From positions 124,001 through 188,000 of the forward strand of contig NZ_JAAKEN010000001.1 in the NCBI RefSeq assembly GCF_011039175.1: 64,000 nt of DNA. The letters are read 5' to 3'. Made by a program: the position numbers and the translations under genes. The notes under the pieces are model-generated. The model was not told the DNA's origin. It worked only from the letters and a program-made list of their open reading frames with translations, and ran no database searches. Of this stretch, positions 37,796 through 49,217 are shown in pieces; within the stretch, counting starts at the first letter, position 1, and every line of letters begins with the position of its first letter. Source of the DNA: Slackia sp. ZJ119 (GTDB lineage Bacteria > Actinomycetota > Coriobacteriia > Coriobacteriales > Eggerthellaceae).

Positions 37796-38737
37796 ATGGC
37801 CGCTACCCCGGACTATTACAAGATCCTAGGCGTTCCACGGACGGCAACGCAGGCAGACATCAAAAAGGCGTTCCGCAAGCTCGCGCGCACCCATCATCCC
37901 GACGCCGGCGGCGACGAGGCGAAGTTCAAGGAAATCAACGAAGCCTACGAGGTGCTGTCCGACGAAAAGAAGCGCAACCTGTACGACCAGTACGGCACCG
38001 CGAACGAAACCCAGATCCCCCAGGGCTGGGGCGGCGGTGGCACGGTCGACTTCAGCGACATCTTCGGCGGCGGCAGCTGGGCCGACATCTTGGAATCGCT
38101 GCGCCACGGCGAAGGGGCGTTCGGCGGATCAAGCGGATTCGGCGGCAGCTGGGACTTCGGCGGTTCGCGCAGCCCGCGTCCTGTCAAGGGCCAAGACATG
38201 AACGTCACGCTCAACGTCACGTTCGAAGAGGCGTTCAACGGCGCCGAAAAGCGCGTGACCGTGCGCGTGCCGGGCCGCTCAGAAGCCGAAACGCTCACCG
38301 TGAAGATCCCGGCCGGCGCTGTCGACGGCGGCCGCGTGCGCTTCAAGAAGAAGGGCGCCCCGGGAGAGGCCGGCGGGGAAGACGGCGACTTGCTCGTCAC
38401 CACCAAGATCGGCGAGCACGAGCTCTACCGCCGCCAAAAGGCCGACGTGCTCATGGACGTGCCCATCACGTTTCCCGAAGCCGTGCTGGGGGCATCCATC
38501 GTGGTGCCCACGCCCGACGGCAAGAAGGTGCGCGTGAAGGTGCCCGCCGGCACGCAGGACGAAACGGTGCTGACGGTGCGCGGCAAAGGCGCTCCGCAGG
38601 TGAAGGGCAGCGGACACGGCGACTTGAAGCTCACGCTGAAAGTGGTCGTCCCCGCCCAGGTCAACGACGAGCAGAAGCGGGCGCTTGAGGCGTTTGCCGC
38701 CGCGTCGGAACAACCCGTGAGGTCGTGGGAGCAATGA
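37796..38737 (+). CDS. dnaJ: Class B J-domain co-chaperone (DnaJ/CbpA type)
   Basis: 313 residues. The J domain (about 1-70) has the HPD motif (THHPDAGG). A Gly-rich, Phe-containing linker follows (about 80-130, with GWGGGG and FGGSSGFGG). Two C-terminal beta domains come next (about 135-300: [36 protein letters not shown]). The CxxCxGxG zinc-finger repeats of class A DnaJ are absent, so this is the CbpA/DnaJ2-like class. It stimulates DnaK ATP hydrolysis. AGGAGGTGG precedes the ATG. The stop codon overlaps the hspR start (ATGA), so the two are translationally coupled. Confidence 0.95.
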   Translation: MAATPDYYKILGVPRTATQADIKKAFRKLARTHHPDAGGDEAKFKEINEAYEVLSDEKKRNLYDQYGTANETQIPQGWGGGGTVDFSDIFGGGSWADILESLRHGEGAFGGSSGFGGSWDFGGSRSPRPVKGQDMNVTLNVTFEEAFNGAEKRVTVRVPGRSEAETLTVKIPAGAVDGGRVRFKKKGAPGEAGGEDGDLLVTTKIGEHELYRRQKADVLMDVPITFPEAVLGASIVVPTPDGKKVRVKVPAGTQDETVLTVRGKGAPQVKGSGHGDLKLTLKVVVPAQVNDEQKRALEAFAAASEQPVRSWEQ

Positions 38738-39141
38738 GCGCATCGCACACCGACCGCGACCGTCCGCTGTACATGATCTCGGTGGCGGCGCAGCTCGCGG
38801 GGGTCCATCCCCAAACGCTGCGCGCGTACGAGCAAAAGGGCCTGGTCACGCCCCAGCGTACGAGCGGCAACACCCGCATGTATTCCCAGGCCGACATCGA
38901 CCGTCTGGAACTCATCAACGAACTGACCAGCGAAGGCATCAATTTGGCGGGCGTCATCCGCATCCTCGATCTGGAAGGCCGCCTCGACGAGCGCGACGCC
39001 GAGATCGACGACTTGCACAAGCGGGTGCGCCGCTTGGCCGACCGCGTCCACGAGCTGGAAACGCGGGAAAGCGTCACCGCGCTCGTGCGCGTGGCCGACC
39101 TGCCGGCGGCGACCCACCGCCTGCCGGGCATCCATCCGTAG
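38734..39141 (+). CDS. hspR: Heat-shock repressor HspR (MerR family)
   Basis: 135 residues. The N-terminal winged helix of the MerR type ([44 protein letters not shown]) is followed by a coiled-coil helix (about 80-118, [20 protein letters not shown]) and a short tail. HspR binds HAIR sites together with DnaK and represses the heat-shock operon at normal temperature. A HAIR site overlaps the dnaK promoter in this window. The ATG overlaps the dnaJ stop codon; an upstream in-frame GTG at 38725 is less likely. Confidence 0.95.
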   Translation: MSASHTDRDRPLYMISVAAQLAGVHPQTLRAYEQKGLVTPQRTSGNTRMYSQADIDRLELINELTSEGINLAGVIRILDLEGRLDERDAEIDDLHKRVRRLADRVHELETRESVTALVRVADLPAATHRLPGIHP

Positions 39142-39155
39142 GATCGCGACCGCTT

Positions 39156-39199
39156 CGAAGCCTGCGGCCGCAGCGCGTCCGCGGCGCCTGCAGGCTTCG
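39156..39199 (+). other. Hairpin between hspR and clpB
   Basis: 10-bp arms (CGAAGCCTGC with its complement) enclose a GC-rich 24-base loop. It lies inside the operon, 15 bases after the hspR stop codon. Confidence 0.5.
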
Positions 39200-39270
39200 G
39201 CGGCTTCCGCTTGCGCACCGGTCTGGCCTGCATCAACCAACGCAACAACAAAGACAAGGAGGCCCCGTCC

Positions 39271-42021
<2,751 letters not shown>

Positions 42022-42078
42022 GCTTTTGCCCGTGCGGCGGGCGGCGTGACTCGAACGATTCTTTCCGTTCTCTCCTTT

Positions 42079-42118
42079 CGCAGCGGCGCCTCGGTCTTTC
42101 GGCTGGGGCGCCGCTGCG
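42079..42118 (+). terminator. Terminator of the heat-shock operon
   Basis: 12-bp perfect arms (CGCAGCGGCGCC with its complement) enclose a 16-base loop, 57 bases after the clpB stop codon. The remaining intergenic bases up to xpt hold only the xpt promoter and leader. Confidence 0.65.
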
Positions 42119-42244
42119 TCTGTCCGCGGCAGGGACGGGGCCGGGGCGGCCTGCGCCGCCAGACGGGCCTGCCGAAGCCGCCGCCCGCTTCCCGGGCCGT
42201 CGCCGAACGCCGGCGCGACTCGACTCCTGATTCGCCGCTCCTGC

Positions 42245-42250
42245 TATAAT
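42245..42250 (+). promoter_or_regulatory. -10 box of xpt
   Basis: A perfect TATAAT lies about 65 bases before the xpt start codon. No good -35 box is seen at the usual distance. Confidence 0.55.
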
Positions 42251-42261
42251 GCTGCGATCTT

Positions 42262-42285
42262 GCATGCCTCGGGTTTTGGGCATGC
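42262..42285 (+). promoter_or_regulatory. 5' leader hairpin of xpt
   Basis: The arms GCATGCC and GGCATGC enclose a 10-base loop and begin about five bases after the expected transcription start. A competing TGCG/CGCA pairing lies just downstream. It could stabilise or attenuate the transcript. It does not fit the purine riboswitch consensus as far as I can see. Confidence 0.45.
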
Positions 42286-42315
42286 GACACGTCCGCACAT
42301 GCGCTAGGAGTCTGT

Positions 42316-42897
42316 ATGCAGCTGCTCGAAGACCGCATCGCCCGCGACGGCGTCGTGAAGTCCGGCAACGTTTTGAAAGTCGACAGCTTTCTGAACCACC
42401 AGATAGACATCGACCTGCTTGACGCCTTGGGCGCTGAATGGGCCCGCCTGTTTCAGGACAAGCCCGTCACGAAGATCCTTACCATCGAGGCGAGCGGCAT
42501 CGGCATCGCGTGCATGGCGGCGCTCCATTTCGACGTGCCGGTCGTGTTTGCGAAAAAGACCCAGTCCATCAACCTCGACGGTGAGATGCTCTGCACAAAA
42601 ATAGAGTCGTTCACGCACAAAAAGACGTTTGACGTCATCGTTGCCAAGCGCTTCATCGACCCCGATGACCACATTCTCATTATCGATGACTTCCTCGCGA
42701 ACGGGTGTGCCGTGCGCGGCCTCATCGAACTGGTCGAGCAGGCGGGCGCGGTGGTCGAAGGCGTCGGCGTCGCGGTGGAAAAGGGCTTTCAGGGCGGCGG
42801 CGACGATCTGCGGGCGCGGGGCTATCACGTCGAGAGCCTTGCCATCATCGAATCCATGGACGCCGAAGCCGGGACGGTCTGCTTCCGCACGGCATAG
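42316..42897 (+). CDS. xpt: Xanthine phosphoribosyltransferase
   Basis: 193 residues, the normal length of Xpt. It converts xanthine and PRPP to XMP in purine salvage. The PRPP-binding loop is [13 protein letters not shown], an Asp-Asp type-I phosphoribosyltransferase motif. The N-terminus ([27 protein letters not shown]) and [14 protein letters not shown] are typical of the Xpt rather than the Hpt or Apt family. TAGGAG precedes the ATG. An NCS2 purine permease follows 219 bases downstream, so uptake and salvage of xanthine are encoded side by side. Confidence 0.94.
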   Translation: MQLLEDRIARDGVVKSGNVLKVDSFLNHQIDIDLLDALGAEWARLFQDKPVTKILTIEASGIGIACMAALHFDVPVVFAKKTQSINLDGEMLCTKIESFTHKKTFDVIVAKRFIDPDDHILIIDDFLANGCAVRGLIELVEQAGAVVEGVGVAVEKGFQGGGDDLRARGYHVESLAIIESMDAEAGTVCFRTA

Positions 42898-43116
42898 GCG
42901 CGGGGCCTCAAGTGCCCGGGCTTTGTTGTGCAGCTGCTCAACGTGAGAGCTCTTCGTTTCTGCGTGTCTCGGCGCCTGACGTTCGGGCGACGTGTCGCGT
43001 TCGCAGCAAGAGCCGATGGACGCGCTGACAAAAAGGAAAGAAAACAGCGGAAAATCCGTCCCGCGCCCGTGGTATTCTTCCAACATTACGCGACAGGCGC
43101 ACAGAAAGGGCTTCCG

Positions 43117-44691
43117 ATGGGCATGGACCGTTCGACCTCTTCAGAAACACGCGAAGGCGCACAGAAAGAGGCTGCGCCGAAGGAAGCGGCAGGCGACGCT
43201 ACGTCTGGCAAGGGCCGCAGGAAAGGGTTTGACCGGCAGGCTTTGTTCGAACTGGACGGGGCCATTCCGCCTCAACGCGCGGTGCCGTACGGCTTGCAGC
43301 ACATCCTGGCGATGTTCGTGGCGAACTTGGCACCCATTTACATCGTTGCCGCAGCGGCAAGCCTCGACCAGGCCATGACGTCGACGCTTATCCAAAACGC
43401 CATGCTCATCGCCGGTATCGGCACGCTCATCCAGCTGTTTCCGGTGTGGCGGGTCGGCAGCGGGCTGCCCATCGTGATGGGCATCAGCTTCACGTTCGTC
43501 AGCGTGCTGTGCGGCATCGTGGCGGCCTATGGGTATGGCGCGGCCATCGGCGCGGTGCTCGTCGGCGGCGTCGTGGAAGGGGTGCTGGGCCTGTTCGCGT
43601 GGTATTGGCGGCGCTTCATCAGCCCCATCGTGGCGGCAGTGGTGGTTACGGCCATCGGGTTTTCCCTGCTCGGCGTCGGGGCCGCCAGCTTCGGCGGCGG
43701 TTCGGGCGCACCGGATTTCGGCAGTGCGCAAAACCTGCTGCTCGGGTCGGTGTCGCTTGTCAGCTGTCTGGTGTTCCAGGTGGTCGCCAAAGGGTTCGCC
43801 AAGCAGCTGTCGGTGCTGTTCGGCCTGATCATCGGGTATGCGGTGGCGCTTTGCCTGGGGGCTGTCGACCTGTCGGGCTTTCAGTCGCTTTCGCTGTTCG
43901 CGCTGCCGCAGGTCATGCCGGTCGTGCCGGAATTCCGTCTCGAGGCCATCGTGCCGCTCGTGCTCATCTTTTTGGTGTCGGCCACCGAAACCATCGGCGA
44001 CACGTCGGCGCTTGCCATGGTGGGTCTCGACCGCGAGGTGCGCGACCGCGAGCTGTCCGGCTCGATCGCCTGCGACGGCTTCACGTCGTCGCTCTCGGGC
44101 CTGTTCGGCTGCTTGCCCATCACGTCGTTTTCGCAGAACGTCGGCCTGATCGCCATGACGAAGGTCGTGAACCGGCGGGCCATTGCGTCGGGCGCCGTCA
44201 TCATGGTCGCCGCCGCGTTCGTGCCGCTCATCTCGGTGGTGTTCAGCTCGCTGCCTGAAGCGGTGTTGGGCGGGTGCACCATCATGATGTTCGGCAACAT
44301 CATCGTGTCGGGCTTCCAGATGATCGCACGGGCCGGCTTCACGCAGCGCAACATCATCATTGCGGCGCTGTCGCTGGCGGTGGGTCTGGGCTTTACCCAG
44401 GCGGGGGACTTGTTCGCCATCTTCCCGCAGATCGTGCAGGAGGTGTTTGCGCAGAACTGCGTGGCGACGGTGTTTTTGGTGGCGCTCGTCACCAACCTCG
44501 CGCTGCCGAAAGAGGCCCACGTGAAGCTGGACGAGCAGTACGACGGCAGCCACGTGCCGCGCACGCCCACGCCCGAAGAGGTCGCCGAAGCGCGAGCGAC
44601 GCTGGCTGCGGCCGGCGCAAGCCTCGCGGCGGACGCAGGCGAGCACGGATGCAATCCGGCCGCCGAAGCGCAAGTCCGAGCCGAGGCATAG
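43117..44691 (+). CDS. NCS2-family xanthine/uracil permease (PbuX/UapA-like)
   Basis: 524 residues. A cytoplasmic N-terminal tail of about 45 residues is followed by about 12-14 membrane segments. The NCS2 features are present: QHILAMFVANLAPI in the first segments, the ATETIGDTSALAMVG signature with its conserved acidic residue, and the GLFGCLPITSFSQNVGLIAMTKV motif. It should import purine bases by cation symport. Proximity to xpt points to xanthine. The start at 43117 (MGMDRSTSS) has AGAAAGGG upstream; longer in-frame starts have no support. The C-terminal tail of about 60 residues is hydrophilic and Ala/Glu-rich. Confidence 0.9.
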   Translation: MGMDRSTSSETREGAQKEAAPKEAAGDATSGKGRRKGFDRQALFELDGAIPPQRAVPYGLQHILAMFVANLAPIYIVAAAASLDQAMTSTLIQNAMLIAGIGTLIQLFPVWRVGSGLPIVMGISFTFVSVLCGIVAAYGYGAAIGAVLVGGVVEGVLGLFAWYWRRFISPIVAAVVVTAIGFSLLGVGAASFGGGSGAPDFGSAQNLLLGSVSLVSCLVFQVVAKGFAKQLSVLFGLIIGYAVALCLGAVDLSGFQSLSLFALPQVMPVVPEFRLEAIVPLVLIFLVSATETIGDTSALAMVGLDREVRDRELSGSIACDGFTSSLSGLFGCLPITSFSQNVGLIAMTKVVNRRAIASGAVIMVAAAFVPLISVVFSSLPEAVLGGCTIMMFGNIIVSGFQMIARAGFTQRNIIIAALSLAVGLGFTQAGDLFAIFPQIVQEVFAQNCVATVFLVALVTNLALPKEAHVKLDEQYDGSHVPRTPTPEEVAEARATLAAAGASLAADAGEHGCNPAAEAQVRAEA

Positions 44692-44733
44692 CAAAGCGCC
44701 CGTCAGAAGGGCCGCCCGCCTTTCGGAACCCCT

Positions 44734-44778
44734 TTGCAAAAGTTGCAAAAGATGCAAAAATTGCAAAAGATGCAAAAC
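44734..44778 (+). repeat. Five tandem copies of a 9-bp repeat
   Basis: Five units of (T/A)TGCAAAA(G/A/C) lie in perfect register just upstream of the AAA ATPase start codon. They are in frame with that gene and would encode Leu/Met-Gln-Lys triplets if translated. Confidence 0.95.
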
Positions 44779-44796
44779 GAAACAGAAGGTGATCGC

Positions 44797-45909
44797 ATGC
44801 CAGCCAACCCCTTTACGCCGACGTTCGGCATTGTTCCCGCTTATATGGCGGGTCGAGAAGACGTCATCGGCGAGCTGCTGCGCGCCCTCGACAACGGCAT
44901 CGGAGACCCCAATCTCGTCACCATCGTCTCCGGTGCGCGAGGCACGGGCAAGACGGCCCTTCTTTCCTATGTTGCCGACGAAGCCGCAGCTCATGGTTGG
45001 ATAGCCGTCAACGTCTCCGCATTGCCCGGCATGTTGGACGAAATCATACAGCAGACGAAAAGGCGTGCCGGGCACCTCGTCGAGCCCGCCGGTACGGCAA
45101 GAATCTCAAGCATCCGCTTCGGAAACATGGCCGAGGTCAAGCTTCAGGAGACGGAATCCGAGGCGGCCACCTGGCGAATCCGCATGGAAGACCTGTTGGA
45201 CGAGCTTGCCGAAACGAACACCGGGCTGCTGCTCACTGTCGACGAGGTGAGGGAAGACCTCGACGAGATGATTCAGGTTGCCTCGGCGATGCAGCACTTC
45301 TTGCGCGAACGTCGCAACATCGCGCTGCTCATGGCGGGTTTGCCAACTCATGTGAGCGCTCTTCTGCAGAACAAGTCCGTGTCGTTTCTTCGCCGCGCCA
45401 ACTACCACGATCTTGGGACGGTGGAAGATTTTGAGGTGGCTCAGGCGATGACGAAGACCATTGAAGGCGCAGGGCGCTCCATCGGCGACGAGGCTCTTGA
45501 GAAGGCCGTGGCGTCGATCAGCGGCTTCCCCTACATGCTGCAGCTTGTGGGCTATCGGGCGTGGGAGGCGTCGCCCGACAGTCCGTGCCTTTCGGTTGCC
45601 GACATCGACGTCGGCGTTTCCCATGCCCGCATCGACATGCGCCGCAAGATATTCGACACGACCTTCAAGGAGCTTTCGAAGGGCGATGTGCGGTTTCTGG
45701 CTGCCATGTTGGAAGACGAAGGCGCAAGCGAGCTTGCCGACATCGCGCGGCGCATGGGCAAGAAAAGCAATTACGCGTCGGAATACAAGCGCCGTCTCAT
45801 CGAGCAGGGCGTCATCGCCGACCGAGGCCAGGGCCGTTTGAGGATTGAGATTCCGCTGTTCAAAGAATACCTGAAAGAGCGCTTGGGCAGCGACATGCCA
45901 GAGGGGTGA
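44797..45909 (+). CDS. AAA ATPase with C-terminal winged helix
   Basis: 370 residues. An archaeal-type/Orc1-Cdc6-like ATPase domain carries the Walker A loop GARGTGKT and the Walker B LLLTVDEV. A lid region and a C-terminal winged-helix segment follow (about 300-365: RFLAAMLEDEG, IARRMGKKSNYASEYKRRL). The ATP-binding plus DNA-binding layout suggests a regulatory or genome-defence-like role, but the function is unknown. The ATG at 44797 is chosen because AGAAGGTGATCGC precedes it. The frame stays open upstream through the 9-bp repeat, so a longer form with an N-terminal (L/M)QK repeat is possible. There are no close partners; both neighbours are unrelated. Confidence 0.8.
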   Translation: MPANPFTPTFGIVPAYMAGREDVIGELLRALDNGIGDPNLVTIVSGARGTGKTALLSYVADEAAAHGWIAVNVSALPGMLDEIIQQTKRRAGHLVEPAGTARISSIRFGNMAEVKLQETESEAATWRIRMEDLLDELAETNTGLLLTVDEVREDLDEMIQVASAMQHFLRERRNIALLMAGLPTHVSALLQNKSVSFLRRANYHDLGTVEDFEVAQAMTKTIEGAGRSIGDEALEKAVASISGFPYMLQLVGYRAWEASPDSPCLSVADIDVGVSHARIDMRRKIFDTTFKELSKGDVRFLAAMLEDEGASELADIARRMGKKSNYASEYKRRLIEQGVIADRGQGRLRIEIPLFKEYLKERLGSDMPEG

Positions 45910-45965
45910 GGGTGCTGGCATAGGGGTCCTCTGCCTTGGTCGAGGGCATTCGCGAAAGCGTGCAG

Positions 45966-45971
45966 TATAAT
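45966..45971 (+). promoter_or_regulatory. -10 box of the DUF697 gene
   Basis: TATAAT lies 35 bases before the start codon. The -35 region is weak. Confidence 0.5.
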
Positions 45972-46006
45972 GAAACCGTTGTTCGCGCACGACGAAGGGC
46001 GGCGCC

Positions 46007-47380
46007 ATGGAAGATGACCTGAAGAGTCAGAATTGCTTCGAAGGACGGACGGCTGCGCAAGCGTCAGACGAAAGCGGTGTCCGGCGGCGCGAGCCCGGCT
46101 CGTCTGCGAGCTCTTCTGCCGGCGGCGCCTGCGCCGGCCCCGATGATTCCGCCGCATCCTCTGCGGCGCTTGCGCGAACCGACCGGCCCGCTTTGCCTGC
46201 GCACGTCGTCGTGCCGGCGGCGGCTCTGGCCGTGTTCGTGCTGCTGGCGCTCATCGGATCGATCGCGTCGCTCGGCAGCCAGCTCATGGGCGTGTCGCCG
46301 GTGCTCGGCGGCGCCTATTACGTGCTGGTCGCGGCGTGCGTCGTGGCGGGCATCGGGTATCCGGCGGTGCGCACGTTCCGCTATCCGGTATTCGGCATTT
46401 CACGTTTGACCAGCGGAAACGAACGCGAGCGCAACAAGTATGCCCGTCGGGTGGCCGACAACGTCATCGACCGCGCCAGCCTTCCCGGCATCGATAGGAA
46501 AGAGCTTTTGCAGGTGCGCGACTGGAAGCCCGACCGTCTGGCGGCCGTGTACGCGAGCGTGCTGGAGCCCGTGGTGGACGAGCGCATCAAGACCGCGGCC
46601 AAGGCGTCGTTCGTGACGACGGCCGTCTCGCAAACGCCCGCCTTCGACATGCTGTCGATTCTGGCGGTCGACTTGCGCATGATTCGCGGCATCGTGGCCG
46701 ACTGCGGCTTCCGCCCGAGCGCCCTGGGCGTGGGCAGCCTGTATGTGCGCTCGCTCAAGGCGACGCTTTTGGCGGGCGGTTTGGAAGAGCTCGACTACGC
46801 CGAGATGGTCAGCCTCATGGGCGGCAGCGCGGCGCTTGAGGCGGGCGGCGTGTTGGTGTCGTCGGCCGGCCAGGGCATGGCGAACGCGTTTTTCACCGTG
46901 CGCGTGGGCGTCATCGCAAAAGCCCTGCTGTTGGACGCGAATCCGCCCGACATGCGCACGCTGCGGCGCCAGTCGTACCGGCAGGCCCTCACGTTTCTGA
47001 AGACGTGCGGCCTTGCCGAAGACGTGCGCGACGCGGCGGCGGAAGCGGCGAAGGCGGCGGTCAAAACGGCGGCGAAAAAGGCCGGCCAGGCGAAGGACGC
47101 GGCCATCGAGAAGGCGGCGTGCGCACGAGACCAGGCAGGAATCGCGGCGCGGTCGGCGGCGAGTCGGATGGGCGAAGGCGCCGAGACGCTGGCGCACCGC
47201 ACGCGCGACGCGTTCGCGCGGGGAGCAAGGGCCACGGCTGAAAAGGCGTCGTCGCTGGCGGCGGGCGTGTCGGCGAAGGCCTTGAATCGGGGCGACCGCG
47301 CGGGGCGGGGCCGTCGGTTTGACCCCAGGCTTCCCGAGGGTGACGATGACGGGTGCGATTCGGCGTCCGGTGAGCTATAA
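46007..47380 (+). CDS. DUF697/YcjF-like membrane protein with helical Ala/Lys tail
   Basis: 457 residues. An N-terminal hydrophilic stretch of about 60 residues is followed by two membrane segments (VVVPAAALAVFVLLALIGSI and YYVLVAACVVAGIGYPA). The DUF697 domain comes next (about 195-320: TTAVSQTPAFDMLSILAVDL, RMIRGIVADCGFRPSALGVG, GGLEELDYAEM). No GTPase domain is fused. The last 120 residues are a long amphipathic Ala/Lys/Arg repeat (AAAEAAKAAVKTAAKKAGQA and similar) like LEA-type helices. Function is unknown; YcjF-like proteins are inner-membrane and linked to envelope stress in some bacteria. AAGGGCGG precedes the ATG. It ends 38 bases before the response-regulator gene but has a separate promoter. 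Confidence 0.8.
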   Translation: MEDDLKSQNCFEGRTAAQASDESGVRRREPGSSASSSAGGACAGPDDSAASSAALARTDRPALPAHVVVPAAALAVFVLLALIGSIASLGSQLMGVSPVLGGAYYVLVAACVVAGIGYPAVRTFRYPVFGISRLTSGNERERNKYARRVADNVIDRASLPGIDRKELLQVRDWKPDRLAAVYASVLEPVVDERIKTAAKASFVTTAVSQTPAFDMLSILAVDLRMIRGIVADCGFRPSALGVGSLYVRSLKATLLAGGLEELDYAEMVSLMGGSAALEAGGVLVSSAGQGMANAFFTVRVGVIAKALLLDANPPDMRTLRRQSYRQALTFLKTCGLAEDVRDAAAEAAKAAVKTAAKKAGQAKDAAIEKAACARDQAGIAARSAASRMGEGAETLAHRTRDAFARGARATAEKASSLAAGVSAKALNRGDRAGRGRRFDPRLPEGDDDGCDSASGEL

Positions 47381-47381
47381 T
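47376..47381 (+). promoter_or_regulatory. -10 box of the response regulator gene
   Basis: TATAAT overlaps the end of the preceding gene and lies 37 bases before the GTG start. No convincing -35 box is seen. Confidence 0.4.
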
Positions 47382-47418
47382 TCTTGCAGCAATAACTGCG
47401 TCAATAAGGAGCAGGCTT

Positions 47419-48147
47419 GTGGCATCTGTGCTCATCATTGAAGACGACGCCGATCTCAACGATGTCATGGCCGTGCGTCTCGGCCGCGAAGGCCATGCGT
47501 GCGTGCAGGCGTGGTCGGGCACCGAGGCGCTGCTGCGGCTTGATCGGGAGCGCTTCGACCTCATCGTGTGCGACCTCATGCTGCCCGGATCGCCCGGCGA
47601 AACCATCGTTGAAGCCCTGCGCGCCAGGGCCGACGCCACGCCGGTGCTGGTCGTGTCTGCCCGCATGGCGCCGATGGACAAGGTGACGCTGCTCAAGCTC
47701 GGCGCCGACGACTACCTGGCAAAACCCTTCGACCTGGACGAGCTGGCCGCCCGCGTCGCCGTGCAGCTGCGTCACGCCGAGCGGCTTCAGGCCGCCTCCG
47801 TTGCGGGTTCGCCCGCCGCGGCTTTCGCCTCTGCATCGTCTGCGCCCCCGCTTGCGTTCGGCCGCTGGACCCTTGACGCGGACGCCTTCTCCTTCTGCGT
47901 CGACGGCGAGCCCGTTTCGCTCACGCCCATGGAGTTTGCCCTGATGGAAACGATGATGCGCCAACCGAGCAAGGCGTTCACGAAACAAGAGCTCTTCGAA
48001 GCCGCCTCAGGCGAGCCCTACATGGTCGAGGACAACACCTTGAACGTCCACGTTTCGCACATCCGCGCGAAGCTCAAGCCCAGCGGCACCGACGCCTGCC
48101 TCGTCACCGTCTGGGGCGTCGGCTTCAAGCTGGTCGAGCGATCCTAA
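47419..48147 (+). CDS. OmpR/PhoB-family response regulator
   Basis: 242 residues. The receiver domain (1-120) has the acidic pair ED/D at 8-10, phospho-acceptor Asp52 (VCDLMLPG), Ser80 and Lys102 (LAKPFD). A linker of about 20 Ala/Ser residues leads to a winged-helix DNA-binding domain (about 145-242: FGRWTLDADAFSF, LTPMEFALMETMMRQPSKAF, NTLNVHVSHIRAKL, TVWGVGFKL). The GTG start follows AAGGAG. The partner is the histidine kinase encoded three genes downstream, and the likely target is the ABC transporter operon that starts 164 bases after it. A CTTAA-N7-TTAAG dyad lies in that gap. Confidence 0.93.
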   Translation: MASVLIIEDDADLNDVMAVRLGREGHACVQAWSGTEALLRLDRERFDLIVCDLMLPGSPGETIVEALRARADATPVLVVSARMAPMDKVTLLKLGADDYLAKPFDLDELAARVAVQLRHAERLQAASVAGSPAAAFASASSAPPLAFGRWTLDADAFSFCVDGEPVSLTPMEFALMETMMRQPSKAFTKQELFEAASGEPYMVEDNTLNVHVSHIRAKLKPSGTDACLVTVWGVGFKLVERS

Positions 48148-48160
48148 CCTTCATGAAATC

Positions 48161-48177
48161 TTAACCCTCAATTAAGT
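48161..48177 (+). promoter_or_regulatory. Possible operator upstream of the ABC transporter
   Basis: CTTAA-N7-TTAAG is an AT-rich dyad in a GC-rich gap, directly after the response regulator gene and before the transporter it probably controls. Assignment as the regulator's site is an inference. Confidence 0.4.
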
Positions 48178-48311
48178 CTTTTGTGCGTGTGCTTCGCTAC
48201 AGTGGTCGTGCGTCGAGCGGCGCGATGCGGCTTTGCTCGACGTTGCCGGCATGCGCACATTCGGCGACGCGGCGTGGCGCAGCCGCTCGCAAGCAACGAG
48301 AAGGGGGATTC

Positions 48312-49217
48312 ATGCCTGTCATAGAAACACGGCAGCTCACGAAGACGTTCGGCCGCATTCGCGCGGTTGACGGCGTGAGCCTGGCCGTCAACCAAGGTGA
48401 CATCTACGGCTTCGTCGGAAAAAACGGCGCCGGCAAGTCGACGCTCATGAAGATGGTGTGCGGGCTGGTGACGCCCACGGCGGGCGAGGTGCGGCTGTTC
48501 GACTGCCCGCCGTGCGGCGGCAACCCGCGCATCGGCGTGCTCATCGAGGAGGCAGGCCTTCTGCCCAATGCGTCCGCAATGGAAAACGTCATGGCGAAAT
48601 CGCTGGTCATCGGCTTGTCAGACGCAAAGAAGCGCTGCGAAGACACGCTTGCGGCCGTCGGGCTCGACCCGGCGAGCCGCCTTGCGACCAAACGCTTCTC
48701 GCTTGGCATGCGCCGTCGCCTGGGCATTGCGCTCGCGCTGGTGGGCAGCCCTGATGCGCTCGTGCTCGACGAGCCGTTCAACGGGCTGGACCCGGAAGGC
48801 ACCCGCGCCATGCGCCAGCTGATCATGCACTTGAACGAGGCGTCCGGCGTGACCGTTTTCATCAGCTCGCACGTGATCGACCAGCTTGACCGCATGGCGA
48901 CCCGCTACGGCGTCATCGCCGAAGGCCGCCTGACGGCCGAGGTGACCGCCGAAGACGTGCAGGAGGCGTGCGCGGACAGCCTTCGCGTGCGCACCGACGA
49001 CCTGGCGCGGACGACGGCGCTGCTGCAAGACCGCCTGCCCGACGTGCGCATGCGGGTCGGCGCCGACGGCGCCATCGTCATGCCGGGCTTGACCGATTCC
49101 GCGCCGGTGGCGACCGTGCTGCGCGACGCCGGCCTGCTCGTGTACGAAATGACGGTGCAGCGCCGCGACGTGGAGGACTATTTCGTGTCGCTCATGGAAG
49201 GGGGACGTCATGCTTAA
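48312..49217 (+). CDS. ABC transporter ATP-binding protein (antimicrobial-peptide type)
   Basis: 301 residues. Walker A is GKNGAGKST, the Q-loop region lies near EEAGLLPNASAMENV, the signature is a degenerate FSLGMRRRLGIALAL, Walker B is DALVLDEPFNGLDP, and the H-loop is ISSHVID. The family is that of LanF/BcrA-type efflux systems. The start at 48312 follows AAGGGGG. The last codons overlap the permease gene by 8 bases, so the two are coupled. With the flanking regulator and kinase genes it forms a typical sense-and-export set against peptide antibiotics. The exact substrate is unknown. Confidence 0.92.
   Translation: MPVIETRQLTKTFGRIRAVDGVSLAVNQGDIYGFVGKNGAGKSTLMKMVCGLVTPTAGEVRLFDCPPCGGNPRIGVLIEEAGLLPNASAMENVMAKSLVIGLSDAKKRCEDTLAAVGLDPASRLATKRFSLGMRRRLGIALALVGSPDALVLDEPFNGLDPEGTRAMRQLIMHLNEASGVTVFISSHVIDQLDRMATRYGVIAEGRLTAEVTAEDVQEACADSLRVRTDDLARTTALLQDRLPDVRMRVGADGAIVMPGLTDSAPVATVLRDAGLLVYEMTVQRRDVEDYFVSLMEGGRHA

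Noticed and set aside
42262-42310. Purine riboswitch upstream of xpt
   Set aside because: The three-way junction core and loop sequences of the purine aptamer are not visible. Only a simple hairpin can be supported.
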